A stretch of DNA of 64,000 bases from Luteimonas colneyensis (GCF_014836665.1 NZ_JACSQJ010000003.1:62001-126000); one strand, 5' to 3'; shown: positions 17,384-26,511, counted from the first letter of the stretch. Numbers and translations: made by a program. Notes: generated by a model from the letters alone, not told the origin.

Positions 17384-19894
17384 TCAGCCGTTCGCGGCCC
17401 TGCCCGCGCCTGGCTTCGGCGAAGCCTGCGCGTTCAGCTGCTGCCAGACCTGGCGCATGGCTTCGTCGAAAGGCGCATCGGTCGAGCGCACCACCACCCG
17501 GCCCGCCGCGACGAGCGCCGCCAGCTCTTCCGGCGAGGCCACCATGCGGCGCATGCCGCGGCGGTTGACCACCAGGAAGCGTCCGGTCAGCGGACTGACC
17601 CAGGCGATCCTCGCCGTGGTTTCGTGCCCATCCCCGTCGACCAGGCGCAGGCCCTGGCCAACGCGCAGCCGGCGCATGCGCGCGGCCACCTCGGGGTCGA
17701 AGTCGAGGGTGTCGGTGCCGCCGGCGATCTGCAGACCGGCCAGCGCGCCCTCGCCCGCCATCGCGTCGACCTCGTCGTGGTCGGACTCGGGCCGGTGCAC
17801 GCGCCGCGGGGCATCCGGCAGGCCGAGCGCCGAGATGATCCGCGCCATGGCGTCGCGCGCCGCGGTGGCGTCCATGCCGCAGCTGGAATAGCACTCGCCC
17901 AGCGGCACCTGCAGCGCCAGCAGCTGTTCGGCGACCACCCGGCCGCGGGCGTGGGCGGCATCGACGTCGACCTGGACCATGGCGTCGCCCAGCGCGATGG
18001 CCTCGTGGTGGCGACCGCTGCCGGCACCATCGCGCAGCCAGGCCTGGGTCAGGTGGTGGCGCCAGTGGCGGTCGAGGAACTGCGCCACCGGCGCGGTCAG
18101 CATCCGCTCCGACAGCCGCGAGGCGACCAGCTCGGCGGCGTGCGCGCGCGCCTGCTGCAGGCGCTCGCGTCCGTGGATGGCCTCGGCGGCGCGCTTTTCG
18201 GCCAGCTCGCTGCGCCGGCGCTGCTGCTCCAGCTGGTCGCGCAGCTCCGCCGCGGCAAGCTCGAAGATGGCCTGGTCGTCGTCGTATTCCTCGACCACCC
18301 GGTCGACCGCACGCTCGGCGCGATCAAGGGTCTCGCGGTCGTGCGGGGTTTCGCCGGCATTGCCGTCGCAGGCCTCGGTCAGCACGTCGAGCAGGCGACG
18401 CGCCGGGTGGCTGCGGCGGTTGAACATCGAGTCGTCGGTCAGCGCGACCTTCAGATAGGGCACGACCAGGCGGCCGAAGAAGTCGCGTGCGCGATCCTCG
18501 AGGTCGTTGGCATCGCTGATCGAACTGAAGAGCATGCCGACGAGATCGATCGCGTCTTCCTCGTCGGTGCTGAAATGCGTCGCGTCGGCGTCCAGGCCGA
18601 GCTGGCGCACGCCGCCGCGGATGGCCTCGCGGATGACCCGGCCCAGCTCGCGCGCATCGGCGCCGGCGAGCGCGCGGGCATAGGGCGCGCTGTCGTCGCC
18701 CTGCAGGATCTGGGCGACGTTGAGCAGGTCTTCGGTGCGCAGGACGTGGACGTCCGACGGAGGCACGAGGTCTTCCCGCAGCGGCTCCATGGCGTCGTCG
18801 GCGACGGGCGCCGCGTCATGGCCGGCCGCTCGCCATTGCGCCAGCTGTTCGCGGACCACGTCGCGATAGCGCGGGGGGCGACCCTCCGCGGCCGCGGCCT
18901 CGATCGGGCTGGACGCGATCGGCGCGCCGATGCCGTAGCCCATGGGCACGCCCCCGATCCCGCCTGTCCGGGCGCCTCCACCAGGCGCGTGGACCGGGCC
19001 GCCACCGGCGCCGCCGCCAGTGCCGCTGGCACCGGCATCGGCACGGGCACCCACCCCGGCACCGGCACCGGCACCGGCACCGGAATGCTCGACCACGCCG
19101 CCATCCGGGATCCAAGCGTCTCCGGCCTCGGCCTGGCCGGCGGACCCGACCGCTCCGCCGGAGCCACCGCCACCGGACCCGCCGCTGGCACCCGCGCTTC
19201 CACGCGGACGGCCGCCACGGGCGCCGCTCCCGGACTGGAACCCGAAGCCGGCGTCTTCCAGCATCCCGTTGAGCTTTTCGTAGAGGTCGCCCAGCACCTC
19301 CGGCAGGCGCTTGTCGAACTGGTTGAACACCAGTGGACGCAGGCCACGGGTCAGGTCCTCGGCGCCGAAGAGCTCGACGAACGCGGCCACCGCGGCCTCG
19401 GGGCGCACGGGGTTGGGCCGGCTGCCCTCCACGCCGAGCGCCCTGGCGAGCGCCTGCAGGCGCTCCTCCAGCTGCTCCAGCGGATGCAGGAACTGGTGGT
19501 CGAGCAGCTCCGTGGTGTGCTGGCCCGCGAGGTGGATCTCGAGCTCGCCCTCGGACATCAGGCTGAGCGACTTGTCGGCGGTGGGCGGAGCCACCGGCTT
19601 GCGCCAGGCGTCGAACCCGCGCTCCAGCGACTCGCGGTAGCGGGTGGCCAGGTCGAGCGCCCGGTGCCCCAGCGCCATCACCGCCATGCGGTCGTCCTGG
19701 GCGCCGCTGTAGTCATGCCCCGCCAGCGCCTCCAGCCGCACCTGCTCCTCGATCGTGCCCCAGAAGCCGGACAGCACGCCGCCCAGCGCGGTCACCGTTT
19801 CGCGCCGCAGGGCGTCGAACAGACGCACGGGATCGCGCACCGCACCGCTGCGGGGAAGGGAGGGGGAGTATCGGGGGGCGTCTTCTGCGATCAT
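17384..19894 (-). CDS. DUF1631 family protein, copy B with Gly-rich linker
   Basis: An 836-residue DUF1631 paralogue of copy A. Matching blocks are SLMSEGELEIHLAGQ (about 110-125), LLNVAQILQGDDSA, RRLLDVLTEACDGNAGETPHD and the C-terminal ARIAWVSPLTGRFLVVNRRG. Residues of about 220-330 form a Gly/Ala/Ser-rich low-complexity linker that copy A lacks in this form; a DNA hexanucleotide repeat encodes part of it. A basic/acidic helical stretch (QLEQQRRRSELAEKRAAEA) could be a coiled coil. No signal peptide is present, so it is probably cytosolic. ATG 19894 is chosen; GTG codons further upstream are possible. The role is unknown. Confidence 0.8.
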   Translation of the reverse strand: MIAEDAPRYSPSLPRSGAVRDPVRLFDALRRETVTALGGVLSGFWGTIEEQVRLEALAGHDYSGAQDDRMAVMALGHRALDLATRYRESLERGFDAWRKPVAPPTADKSLSLMSEGELEIHLAGQHTTELLDHQFLHPLEQLEERLQALARALGVEGSRPNPVRPEAAVAAFVELFGAEDLTRGLRPLVFNQFDKRLPEVLGDLYEKLNGMLEDAGFGFQSGSGARGGRPRGSAGASGGSGGGGSGGAVGSAGQAEAGDAWIPDGGVVEHSGAGAGAGAGVGARADAGASGTGGGAGGGPVHAPGGGARTGGIGGVPMGYGIGAPIASSPIEAAAAEGRPPRYRDVVREQLAQWRAAGHDAAPVADDAMEPLREDLVPPSDVHVLRTEDLLNVAQILQGDDSAPYARALAGADARELGRVIREAIRGGVRQLGLDADATHFSTDEEDAIDLVGMLFSSISDANDLEDRARDFFGRLVVPYLKVALTDDSMFNRRSHPARRLLDVLTEACDGNAGETPHDRETLDRAERAVDRVVEEYDDDQAIFELAAAELRDQLEQQRRRSELAEKRAAEAIHGRERLQQARAHAAELVASRLSERMLTAPVAQFLDRHWRHHLTQAWLRDGAGSGRHHEAIALGDAMVQVDVDAAHARGRVVAEQLLALQVPLGECYSSCGMDATAARDAMARIISALGLPDAPRRVHRPESDHDEVDAMAGEGALAGLQIAGGTDTLDFDPEVAARMRRLRVGQGLRLVDGDGHETTARIAWVSPLTGRFLVVNRRGMRRMVASPEELAALVAAGRVVVRSTDAPFDEAMRQVWQQLNAQASPKPGAGRAANG
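19056..19083 (+). repeat. In-frame hexanucleotide repeat (CCGGCA)n
   Basis: Four exact CCGGCA units plus CCGG, preceded from about 19029 by decayed copies. On the coding (minus) strand it encodes alternating Gly and Ala in the linker of DUF1631 copy B. Changes in copy number would keep the reading frame. Confidence 0.85.
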
Positions 19895-19943
19895 TCTGGA
19901 TGCGACCGGTGCCGGGGGATGCACCCACGCATACCATCCCTGA

Positions 19944-20564
19944 ATGGAGCCATCGAGGTCTGTGACTGCAATCCCAAATACCCCAGACACCGCCGCGCTC
20001 GCGACGCTCGACGCCCGCAGGTCCGTGCCCGCGCGCCAGCTTGCTGAACCCGGCCCGTCACCATCGGAGCTGCAGCGCATGCTTGCCTCCGCGGTGCGCG
20101 TGCCCGACCACGGCAAGCGCGTGCCGTTCCGCTTCCTCTCGATCCAGGGCGACGCGCGCGACGCGCTGGGCGAAGCGGTCGCCGCGCGTGGCCTGGCCCT
20201 GCGCCCCGAGGCCGGCGAGGCCGCCGTGGCCAAGGACCGCGCACGTTTCTCCCACGCGCCGCTGGTGGTGGTCGTGGTCGCGGTGCTGGATCCCGCCGAC
20301 GAGGCGATCCCTGCGCAGGAGCGCCTGCTCACCGCCGGCTGCGCCTGCTTCGCGCTGCTGCAGGCGGCCCAGGGCCTGGGGTTCGGCGCCTCCTGGCTGA
20401 CCGGATGGCCCGCCTACGATCCCGGGGTCGCCGCCCTGCTCGGCCTGGGCGCGGACGAGCGCATCGCCGGCTTCATCCACGTCGGCACGCCGAAGCTGCA
20501 GCCGCCGGAGCGCGAGCGGCCGGACCCCGCGGCCCTGCTCCGCGAGTGGACGCCTCCGGCGTGA
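19944..20564 (+). CDS. Nitroreductase family protein, YdjA-like
   Basis: A 206-residue FMN-dependent nitroreductase-like protein. It shows the typical opening ARRSVPARQLAEP, the helix LQRMLASAVRVPDHGKRVPFRF with the family PDHG motif, and the late LLTAGCACFALLQAAQGLGFGASWLTG and GFIHVGTP segments. This pattern and the short length match the YdjA subgroup. Substrates are unknown. The ATG at 19944 is used; a GTG at 19962 is an alternative. It diverges from the DUF1631 gene across 49 bases, and its stop overlaps the GTG of the exonuclease gene. Confidence 0.85.
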   Translation: MEPSRSVTAIPNTPDTAALATLDARRSVPARQLAEPGPSPSELQRMLASAVRVPDHGKRVPFRFLSIQGDARDALGEAVAARGLALRPEAGEAAVAKDRARFSHAPLVVVVVAVLDPADEAIPAQERLLTAGCACFALLQAAQGLGFGASWLTGWPAYDPGVAALLGLGADERIAGFIHVGTPKLQPPERERPDPAALLREWTPPA

Positions 20565-21505
20565 GCCTGCCGGCTCCTGCACCGCCGCTCTACCTGGTCG
20601 ACGCCAGCCTGTACGTGTTCCGCGCCTGGCATTCGATGCCGGCCGACGGGTTCCACGACGCCGATGGCTGGCCGACCAACGCGGTGCACGGCTTCGCGCG
20701 CTTCCTGCTCGACCTGCTCGAGCGCGAGCGCCCGCGCCACATCGCCATCGCCTTCGACGAAGCGCTCGACTCCTGCTTCCGCAACGCGCTGTACCCGGCC
20801 TACAAGGCCAACCGCGACGCGGCGCCGGCCGAACTCAAGCGCCAGTTCGCGTACTGCAAGACGCTGTGCGCCGCGCTCGGCCTGCCGGTGCTGGCGCACC
20901 GCGAATACGAGGCCGACGACCTGATCGGCACGGCGCTGGCGCTGGCGCGCGGCGATGGCTTCCGCGGCGTGATCGTCTCGGCGGACAAGGACCTGTCGCA
21001 GCTGCTCGACGGCCACGACGAGCAGTGGGACTACGCCCGCGGGCAGCGCTGGAGCGCGGCCGGGGTCAAGGCGCGCCACGGCGTGCACGCCCACCAGGTC
21101 GCCGACTACCTCGCGCTGTGCGGCGACGCGGTCGACAACATCCCCGGCGTTCCCGGGGTTGGCGCCAAGACCGCGGCGGTGCTGCTGGCCCATTTCGGCA
21201 GCCTCGACGCGCTGCTCGAGCGCGTGGACGAGGTCGCCTTCCTGCGCATGCGCGGCGCCGCCACGGTGGCCGCGCGGCTGCGGGAACACCGCGAGCAGGC
21301 GCTGCTGTATCGCCGCCTGTCGACGATCGCCTGCGACGCGCCGCTGCCCGACGTCGCGCCCCCGTTCGCCCGCGCCGCGGCCGATGCCGCGACGCTTTCC
21401 GCCTTCGCCGACGCCGTCGGCTTCGGGCCGATGACCCGCCGCCGGCTCGAGACCGCCGGCGGCACGGGGATCCCCGGCAGTGCGGCGGCAATGGCGGAAG
21501 GCTAG
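20561..21505 (+). CDS. 5'-3' exonuclease / flap endonuclease family protein
   Basis: A 314-residue stand-alone homologue of the N-terminal nuclease domain of DNA polymerase I. Metal-binding and DNA-binding landmarks are YLVDASLYVFRAWHSMP, FDEALDSCFRNALYPAYKANR, EYEADDLIGTALALA, SADKDLSQLLDG and the helix-hairpin-helix GDAVDNIPGVPGVGAKTAAVLL. It would trim 5' flaps or RNA primers. The GTG at 20561 overlaps the upstream stop (GTGA); another GTG at 20549 is possible. It may back up polymerase I, which is not in the window. Confidence 0.9.
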   Translation: MSLPAPAPPLYLVDASLYVFRAWHSMPADGFHDADGWPTNAVHGFARFLLDLLERERPRHIAIAFDEALDSCFRNALYPAYKANRDAAPAELKRQFAYCKTLCAALGLPVLAHREYEADDLIGTALALARGDGFRGVIVSADKDLSQLLDGHDEQWDYARGQRWSAAGVKARHGVHAHQVADYLALCGDAVDNIPGVPGVGAKTAAVLLAHFGSLDALLERVDEVAFLRMRGAATVAARLREHREQALLYRRLSTIACDAPLPDVAPPFARAAADAATLSAFADAVGFGPMTRRRLETAGGTGIPGSAAAMAEG

Positions 21506-21508
21506 GAT
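21503..21508 (+). promoter_or_regulatory. Candidate -10 box immediately before the NUDIX ATG
   Basis: TAGGAT ends six bases before the ATG at 21515, the spacing expected of a leaderless transcript. No Shine-Dalgarno sequence lies in between. The hexamer also contains the exonuclease stop codon, and no clear -35 is visible. Confidence 0.2.
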
Positions 21509-21514
21509 CGACGC

Positions 21515-22081
21515 ATGGACCACACCCGCATCCGCTCCACCGACGACGAACCGGAAATCCTCTACCAGGGCGACTGGCTGCGCATGGTCAGGCGCGGCCA
21601 CTGGGAATCCTGCGAGCGCACCCACGGCAAGGACGGCCTGGCCGTGCTGGTGATCGCGGTGACGCCCGACGACCACGTGCTCTTCGTCGAGCAGTACCGC
21701 GTGCCGCTGGGCGCGCGCACCATCGAGATGCCCGCCGGCCTGGTCGGCGACGACGTCGAAGGCGACACGCTGGAGTCCGCCGCGCGCCGCGAGCTGATCG
21801 AGGAGACCGGCTGGGACGCGGGCCGCATCGACGTGCTGCTGGTCGGCCCCACGTCCTCGGGCATGAGCAACGAGCGCATCGCGTTCGCACGCGCGCTCGA
21901 CCTGCGCAAGGTCGGCGACGGCGGAGGCGTGGCCGACGAGGACATCACCGTGCACGCCGTCCCGCGCGCCAGCGCGCCGGCCTGGCTGATGCGCAAGTAC
22001 GCCGAGGGCTACGAGCTCGACCTCAAGCTCTGGGCGGGGCTGTGGATGATCGAGTACAACCCGGACGGCTCGAAGGCCTGA
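21515..22081 (+). CDS. NUDIX hydrolase
   Basis: A 188-residue NUDIX pyrophosphatase with an intact box: GLVGDDVEGDTLESAARREL followed by IEETGW. Preceding EQYRVPLGARTIEMPAG matches ADP-ribose pyrophosphatase-type members, as does GPTSSGMSNERIAFARAL after the box, but the exact substrate cannot be assigned. It begins nine bases after the exonuclease stop and may share its transcript or use its own close-set -10 box. Confidence 0.9.
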   Translation: MDHTRIRSTDDEPEILYQGDWLRMVRRGHWESCERTHGKDGLAVLVIAVTPDDHVLFVEQYRVPLGARTIEMPAGLVGDDVEGDTLESAARRELIEETGWDAGRIDVLLVGPTSSGMSNERIAFARALDLRKVGDGGGVADEDITVHAVPRASAPAWLMRKYAEGYELDLKLWAGLWMIEYNPDGSKA

Positions 22082-22198
22082 GCCGGCCCGCCTGGCGCTG
22101 CGGGCGGGCTTCGCGCTGGGCGACACCCGGGCCTCGGCACGCCCGCCGTGCGCCGGCGATCGGCCCGCTGACCCAGCGGATCTTGGCGATGTCCGCGC

Positions 22199-22225
22199 CT
22201 CCAGCGCGCGCCTGCGCGGTGGAGG
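22199..22225. terminator. Possible bidirectional hairpin between NUDIX and pip genes
   Basis: The arms CTCCAGCGCGC and GCGCGGTGGAG form an 11-bp stem with one mismatch and a 5-nt loop, in the convergent gap. There is no T-run on either side, so intrinsic termination is uncertain. Confidence 0.3.
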
Positions 22226-22236
22226 CCGGGTAGCCC

Positions 22237-23178
22237 TCAGGCGAAGCGGTCGGTCGCCCGGACCAGCGCGTCGACGGTCTCGTCCTCGAACGCGGAGTGG
22301 CCGGAGGCCGGCGTGACCACCAGCTCGGCCTTCGGCCAGACCTGGTGCAGGTCCCATGCGTTCTGGATCGGGCAGACCACGTCGTAGCGGCCGTGCACGA
22401 TGACGCCCGGGATGTCGACGATGCGGTAGGCATCGCGCAGCAGCTGGTCGTCGCACTCGAAGAAGCCGGCGTTGGTGAAGTAGTGGTTCTCGATCCGGGC
22501 GAAGGCGAGCGCGAACCGCGGGTCCTCGTGGTCGGACATGAAGCCAGGATCGATGTGCAGGAAGCTGGTGGCCGCCTCCCACACGCTCCAGGCGCGCGCC
22601 GCGGCCAGGCGGGTGGCCTCGTCCTCGGAGGTCAGGCGGCGGTGGAAGGCCGCGATCAGGTCGCCACGCTCGCTCTCCGGGATGGCCGCGATGTAGTGCT
22701 GCCAGGCCTCCGGGAACAGGCGCGAGGCGCCTTCCTGGTAGAACCACTCCAGCTCCCAGCGGCGCAGCATGAAGATCCCGCGCAGCACCAGCTCGGTGAC
22801 CTTCTTCGGATGGCTCTGGGCATAGGCCAGCGCGAGCGTCGAGCCCCAGGAGCCCCCGAAGACCTGCCAGCGATCGATCCCGAGGTGCTCGCGCAGGCGC
22901 TCGATGTCGTCGACCAGGTGCCAGGTGGTGTTGTCGACCAGGTCGGCGTGCGGCGTCGAGCGGCCCGAGCCGCGCTGGTCGAACAGCACGATGCGGTACT
23001 TCGCCGGATCGTGGAAGCGGCGCATCTTGTCGGTGCAGCCGCCGCCCGGGCCGCCATGCAGCATCACCACCGGCTTGCCGTCGGGATTGCCGCACTGCTC
23101 GTAATACAGGACGTGGCGATCGTCGACGCGGAGGGTGCCGGTGTCGAAGGGCTCGATCTCGGGATACAGCGTGCGCAT
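22237..23178 (-). CDS. pip: Prolyl aminopeptidase
   Basis: A 313-residue alpha/beta-hydrolase that removes N-terminal proline. Motifs are the oxyanion region MLHGGPGGGCTDKMRRFHDP, FDQRGSGRSTPHADLVDNTTW, the nucleophile GGSWGSTLALAYAQ, the acid-bearing HGRYDVVCPIQNAWDL and the His in ASGHSAFEDE. Length and motifs match the bacterial monomeric S33 enzyme. It would act in the cytosol in peptide recycling. The next gene upstream (prmC) is on the same strand, 50 bases away. Confidence 0.95.
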   Translation of the reverse strand: MRTLYPEIEPFDTGTLRVDDRHVLYYEQCGNPDGKPVVMLHGGPGGGCTDKMRRFHDPAKYRIVLFDQRGSGRSTPHADLVDNTTWHLVDDIERLREHLGIDRWQVFGGSWGSTLALAYAQSHPKKVTELVLRGIFMLRRWELEWFYQEGASRLFPEAWQHYIAAIPESERGDLIAAFHRRLTSEDEATRLAAARAWSVWEAATSFLHIDPGFMSDHEDPRFALAFARIENHYFTNAGFFECDDQLLRDAYRIVDIPGVIVHGRYDVVCPIQNAWDLHQVWPKAELVVTPASGHSAFEDETVDALVRATDRFA

Positions 23179-23228
23179 GGAGACTCGCTCTCGTGCAGGA
23201 ACGCCGGCCAGTCTACCAGCGGGCCGGA

Positions 23229-24065
23229 TCACGCCGGCGCCGTGCGCCCCAGGCTGACGCGGTCGCGGCGCTCGAGGTCCTGGACGGTGGCGACCTCGAC
23301 GAAGCCCGCCGCGTCGAGCAGTGCACGCACCGCAGGCCCCTGGTCGAAGCCGTGCTCCAGCAGCAGCCATCCGCCGGGCTCGAGGTGCGACGGCGCGACG
23401 GCGACGAGGAGCCTGATCGCGTCCAGGCCGTCGGCTCCGGACGACAGCGCCGAGGCCGGCTCGTGGCGGAGGTCGCCGCGCGCCAGGTGCGGGTCACCGT
23501 CCGCGATGTAGGGGGGGTTGCTCGCCACGAGATCGAAGCGCTCGCCGGCCAGCGGTGCGAACCAGTCGCCCTGGCGGAAGGCGACGCGGCCAGCAAGGCC
23601 ATGGGCGACGGCGTTGCACTGCGCGACCGCCAGCGCGGCCTCGCTGCGGTCGGTGGCGACCACGCGCGCCCGCGGCCGCTCCGTGGCGATCGCCAGCGCG
23701 ATCGCGCCGCTGCCCGTGCCGAGGTCGGCGACGCGGACGTCGGCCGCCGGGTCCAGCCGCTCCAGCGCCTGCTCCACCAGCAACTCCGTCTCGGGGCGCG
23801 GGATGAGCGTGTCCGGTGTCACCCGGAGGTCGAGCGTCCAGAAGCCGCGATATCCCAGGAGATAGGCGACGGGCTCGCCCGAGGCGCGGCGCGCCACCAG
23901 CGCGCGGAACCGCGCGGCCTGGTCGGCCTCCACGACGACGTCACCGTGGGCATACAGCCAGGCCTGCGGGCGCTCCAGCACGTGGAGCAGGAGCAGGGCG
24001 GCGTCCCCGGCATCGATCACGGCGCGCGCCTGCGCCAGGAACTCGGAGATGCTCTGCTCGCGCAT
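23229..24065 (-). CDS. prmC: Peptide chain release factor glutamine methyltransferase
   Basis: A 278-residue SAM-dependent enzyme that methylates the GGQ glutamine of release factors RF1 and RF2. The N-terminal helical domain is followed by [35 protein letters not shown], the SAM motif [16 protein letters not shown] and the catalytic NPPYIADGD. prfA, its usual neighbour, is not here. Its ATG lies one base from the OxyR site upstream of ahpC, so its own promoter must overlap that operator and peroxide could influence it. Confidence 0.95.
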   Translation of the reverse strand: MREQSISEFLAQARAVIDAGDAALLLLHVLERPQAWLYAHGDVVVEADQAARFRALVARRASGEPVAYLLGYRGFWTLDLRVTPDTLIPRPETELLVEQALERLDPAADVRVADLGTGSGAIALAIATERPRARVVATDRSEAALAVAQCNAVAHGLAGRVAFRQGDWFAPLAGERFDLVASNPPYIADGDPHLARGDLRHEPASALSSGADGLDAIRLLVAVAPSHLEPGGWLLLEHGFDQGPAVRALLDAAGFVEVATVQDLERRDRVSLGRTAPA

Positions 24066-24066
24066 G

Positions 24067-24103
24067 ATAGATCACACCTATCGATTGAATAAATATAATC
24101 AAC
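24067..24103 (+). promoter_or_regulatory. OxyR binding site upstream of ahpC
   Basis: The tetranucleotides ATAG-CTAT-ATAA-CAAC are each separated by exactly seven bases, matching the OxyR consensus ATAG-N7-CTAT-N7-ATAG-N7-CTAT. The prmC-proximal half is perfect, the ahpC-proximal half degenerate. It lies in an AT-rich island within very GC-rich DNA, and oxyR itself is two genes downstream. Confidence 0.82.
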
Positions 24104-24132
24104 TTTACTGAATGATAGGCTGGACCTAACAT
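24104..24132 (+). promoter_or_regulatory. Candidate ahpC promoter
   Basis: TTTACT (24104-24109) and TAACAT (24127-24132) are separated by 17 bases, each matching four of six consensus positions. The -35 element abuts the downstream edge of the OxyR site, as expected for activation. The ahpC ATG follows 49 bases after the -10. Confidence 0.55.
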
Positions 24133-24181
24133 TCCCCCTGTCCGGCAGCCGCCGGTTTTCTCCCACCTCGCGAGGATTCCC

Positions 24182-24742
24182 ATGTCCGTCATCAACACCG
24201 AAATCAAGCCGTTCAAGGCTACCGCCTTCCACAACGGCGAGTTCGTCGAAGTCGACAGCGCCAACCTGAAGGGCAAGTGGTCCGTGTTCGTGTTCTACCC
24301 GGCCGACTTCACCTTCGTCTGCCCGACCGAGCTCGAGGACCTGGCGATCAACTACGACGAGTTCAAGAAGCTCGGCGTCGAGATCTACAGCGTGTCGACC
24401 GACACCCACTTCTCGCACAAGGCCTGGCACGACAGCTCGGACGCGATCGGCAAGATCCAGTACCCGATGATTGGCGACCCGACCCACGAGATCTCGAAGA
24501 ACTTCGAGATCCTGCGCCCGACCGGCCTGGCCGACCGCGGCACCTTCATCGTCGACCCCGAGGGCGTGATCCAGTCGATCGAGATCACCGCCGAGGGCAT
24601 CGGCCGCGACGCGCTCGAGCTGCTGCGCAAGGTCAAGGCCGCCCAGTACGTCGCCGCCCACCCGGGCGAGGTCTGCCCCGCCAAGTGGAAGGAAGGCGAG
24701 AAGACCCTGAAGCCGTCGCTGGACCTGGTCGGCAAGATCTAA
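24182..24742 (+). CDS. ahpC: Alkyl hydroperoxide reductase, peroxiredoxin subunit
   Basis: A 186-residue typical 2-Cys peroxiredoxin. The peroxidatic Cys47 is in [17 protein letters not shown] and the resolving Cys165 in [10 protein letters not shown], the same spacing as in enterobacterial AhpC. It reduces hydrogen peroxide, organic peroxides and peroxynitrite in the cytosol and is recycled by AhpF, encoded next. Upstream lie an OxyR site and promoter. GCGAGGA precedes the ATG. A stable hairpin begins 13 bases after the stop. Confidence 0.98.
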   Translation: MSVINTEIKPFKATAFHNGEFVEVDSANLKGKWSVFVFYPADFTFVCPTELEDLAINYDEFKKLGVEIYSVSTDTHFSHKAWHDSSDAIGKIQYPMIGDPTHEISKNFEILRPTGLADRGTFIVDPEGVIQSIEITAEGIGRDALELLRKVKAAQYVAAHPGEVCPAKWKEGEKTLKPSLDLVGKI

Positions 24743-24754
24743 GCAGTACCCCAC

Positions 24755-24782
24755 TCCCATCCCCGCTCCGGCGGGGGTGGGG
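24755..24782 (+). ncRNA. UNCG-capped hairpin between ahpC and ahpF
   Basis: CCCATCCCCGC pairs with GCGGGGGTGGG (11 bp, one G-U pair) across a TCCG loop closed by C-G, i.e. a very stable UNCG tetraloop. No T-run follows, so it is more likely a partial terminator or mRNA-stabilising element than a full stop. It could raise AhpC over AhpF output. Confidence 0.6.
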
Positions 24783-24893
24783 CTGGACCGGAGTCCGTGC
24801 CACGGCGCGGCCTGCGGTCCATCCCCACGCCGGTGGCGAGCCGTCGCACGACGGGTCGCAGGCCGAAGCCTTGCCGCAATCCAGGAGTCCGCC

Positions 24894-26480
24894 ATGCTCG
24901 AAGACGATCTCAAGACCCAGCTCAAGGCCTACCTCGAGCGCCTGCAGCGCCCCGTGGTGCTGGTCGCCAGCGTCGACGACGGCACGAAGTCGGCCGAGAT
25001 GCTGGAGCTGCTGGAAGACATCCGCGCGCTCTCGGACAAGGTCACGGTCGAGGTGTCGCGCGACGACGCCCACCGCAAGCCCTCCTTCGCCATCACCTCG
25101 CCGGGCCACGACATCGACCTGCGCTTCGCCGGCCTGCCCATGGGCCACGAGTTCACCTCGCTGGTGCTGGCCCTGCTGCAGGTCGGCGGCCATCCGTCGA
25201 AGGCCGCGCCGGAACTGCTGGAGCAGGTCCGCAACCTCGAGGGCGAGTACCGCTTCGAGACCTACTTCTCGCTGTCCTGCCAGAACTGCCCGGACGTGGT
25301 CCAGGCGCTGAACCTGGCGGCGGTGCTGAACCCGAACATCCAGCACGTGGCCATCGACGGCGCCCTGTTCCAGGACGAGGTCGAGGCGCGCGAGGTGATG
25401 TCGGTGCCGACCGTGTTCCTCAACGGCGAGGTCTTCGACCAGGGCCGCATGAGCCTGGAGCAGATCGTCGCCAAGCTCGACACCGGCGCCGCGAAGCGCG
25501 ACGCCGCGGCGATCGCGAAGAAGGATGTGTTCGACGTGCTCGTGGTCGGCGGCGGCCCCGCCGGCGCCGCGGCCGCGATCTACGCCGCGCGCAAGGGCAT
25601 CCGCACCGGCGTCGCCTCCGAGCGCTTCGGCGGCCAGGTGCTGGACACCATGTCGATCGAGAACTTCATCTCCGTGCCGGAGACCGAGGGCCCGCGCTTG
25701 GCCGCGCAGCTCGAGGCGCACGTGCGCCAGTACGACGTCGACATCATGAACCTGCAGCGCGGCACCGCGCTGAGCCAGGACGCCGACGGCGTGACCACCA
25801 TCGAGCTGGAGAGCGGCGCGTCGGTCCGCGGTCGTACCGTGGTGCTCGCCACCGGCGCGCGCTGGCGGCAGATGGGCGTGCCCGGCGAGGACCAGTACCG
25901 CAACAAGGGCGTAGCCTACTGCCCGCACTGCGACGGCCCGCTGTTCAAGGGCAAGCGCGTGGCGGTGATCGGCGGCGGCAACTCCGGCGTCGAGGCCGCG
26001 ATCGACCTCGCCGGCCTGGTCGCCCACGTCACCCTGGTCGAATTCGACGGCCAGCTGCGCGCCGACGAGGTGCTGCAGCGCAAGCTGCGCAGCCTGCCCA
26101 ACGTGCGCATCATCACCTCCGCGCAGACCACCGAGGTGCTGGGCGACGGCAAGCGCGTCACCGGCCTGGTCTACCGCGACCGCGCCGGCGGCGATTCCCA
26201 CCGCGTGGAGCTGGAGGGCGTGTTCGTGCAGATCGGCCTGCTGCCCAACACGGAATGGCTGAAGGGCACGCTGGAGCTGACCCCGCGCGGCGAGATCGTG
26301 GTCGACGACGCCGGCCGCACCTCGCTGCCGGGCGTGTTCGCCGCCGGCGACGCCACCACCGTGCCCTACAAGCAGATCGTCATCGCCATGGGCGAAGGCG
26401 CCAAGGCCGCGCTCAGCGCGTTCGACCACCTGATCCGCACCAGCAGCCCGAAGGCGGAGGCGGCGACGGCCGAGGCCTGA
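24894..26480 (+). CDS. ahpF: Alkyl hydroperoxide reductase subunit F
   Basis: A 528-residue FAD/NAD(P)H disulfide reductase that recycles AhpC. The N-terminal 200 residues are the tandem thioredoxin-like domain with redox CQNC (in [15 protein letters not shown]). Then come the FAD-binding [21 protein letters not shown], the second redox site [13 protein letters not shown], the NAD(P)H-binding [19 protein letters not shown] and the FAD-closing [19 protein letters not shown]. Length is normal. CCAGGAG lies 6-12 bases before ATG 24894. A 151-base gap with a hairpin separates it from ahpC; oxyR follows 31 bases later. Confidence 0.97.
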   Translation: MLEDDLKTQLKAYLERLQRPVVLVASVDDGTKSAEMLELLEDIRALSDKVTVEVSRDDAHRKPSFAITSPGHDIDLRFAGLPMGHEFTSLVLALLQVGGHPSKAAPELLEQVRNLEGEYRFETYFSLSCQNCPDVVQALNLAAVLNPNIQHVAIDGALFQDEVEAREVMSVPTVFLNGEVFDQGRMSLEQIVAKLDTGAAKRDAAAIAKKDVFDVLVVGGGPAGAAAAIYAARKGIRTGVASERFGGQVLDTMSIENFISVPETEGPRLAAQLEAHVRQYDVDIMNLQRGTALSQDADGVTTIELESGASVRGRTVVLATGARWRQMGVPGEDQYRNKGVAYCPHCDGPLFKGKRVAVIGGGNSGVEAAIDLAGLVAHVTLVEFDGQLRADEVLQRKLRSLPNVRIITSAQTTEVLGDGKRVTGLVYRDRAGGDSHRVELEGVFVQIGLLPNTEWLKGTLELTPRGEIVVDDAGRTSLPGVFAAGDATTVPYKQIVIAMGEGAKAALSAFDHLIRTSSPKAEAATAEA

Positions 26481-26511
26481 GCCGCACCGCCCTCGACGAC
26501 GGGGGCACGAC

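Noticed and set aside
14097..20047. Long plus-strand open frames (over 800 codons) opposite pntAa and both DUF1631 genes
   Set aside because: They mirror the third-position GC of the genes on the other strand and show no family features.
20414..23095. 893-codon minus-strand frame across the exonuclease, NUDIX and pip region
   Set aside because: It crosses three recognised genes out of frame, has only low-complexity residues and no start signal.
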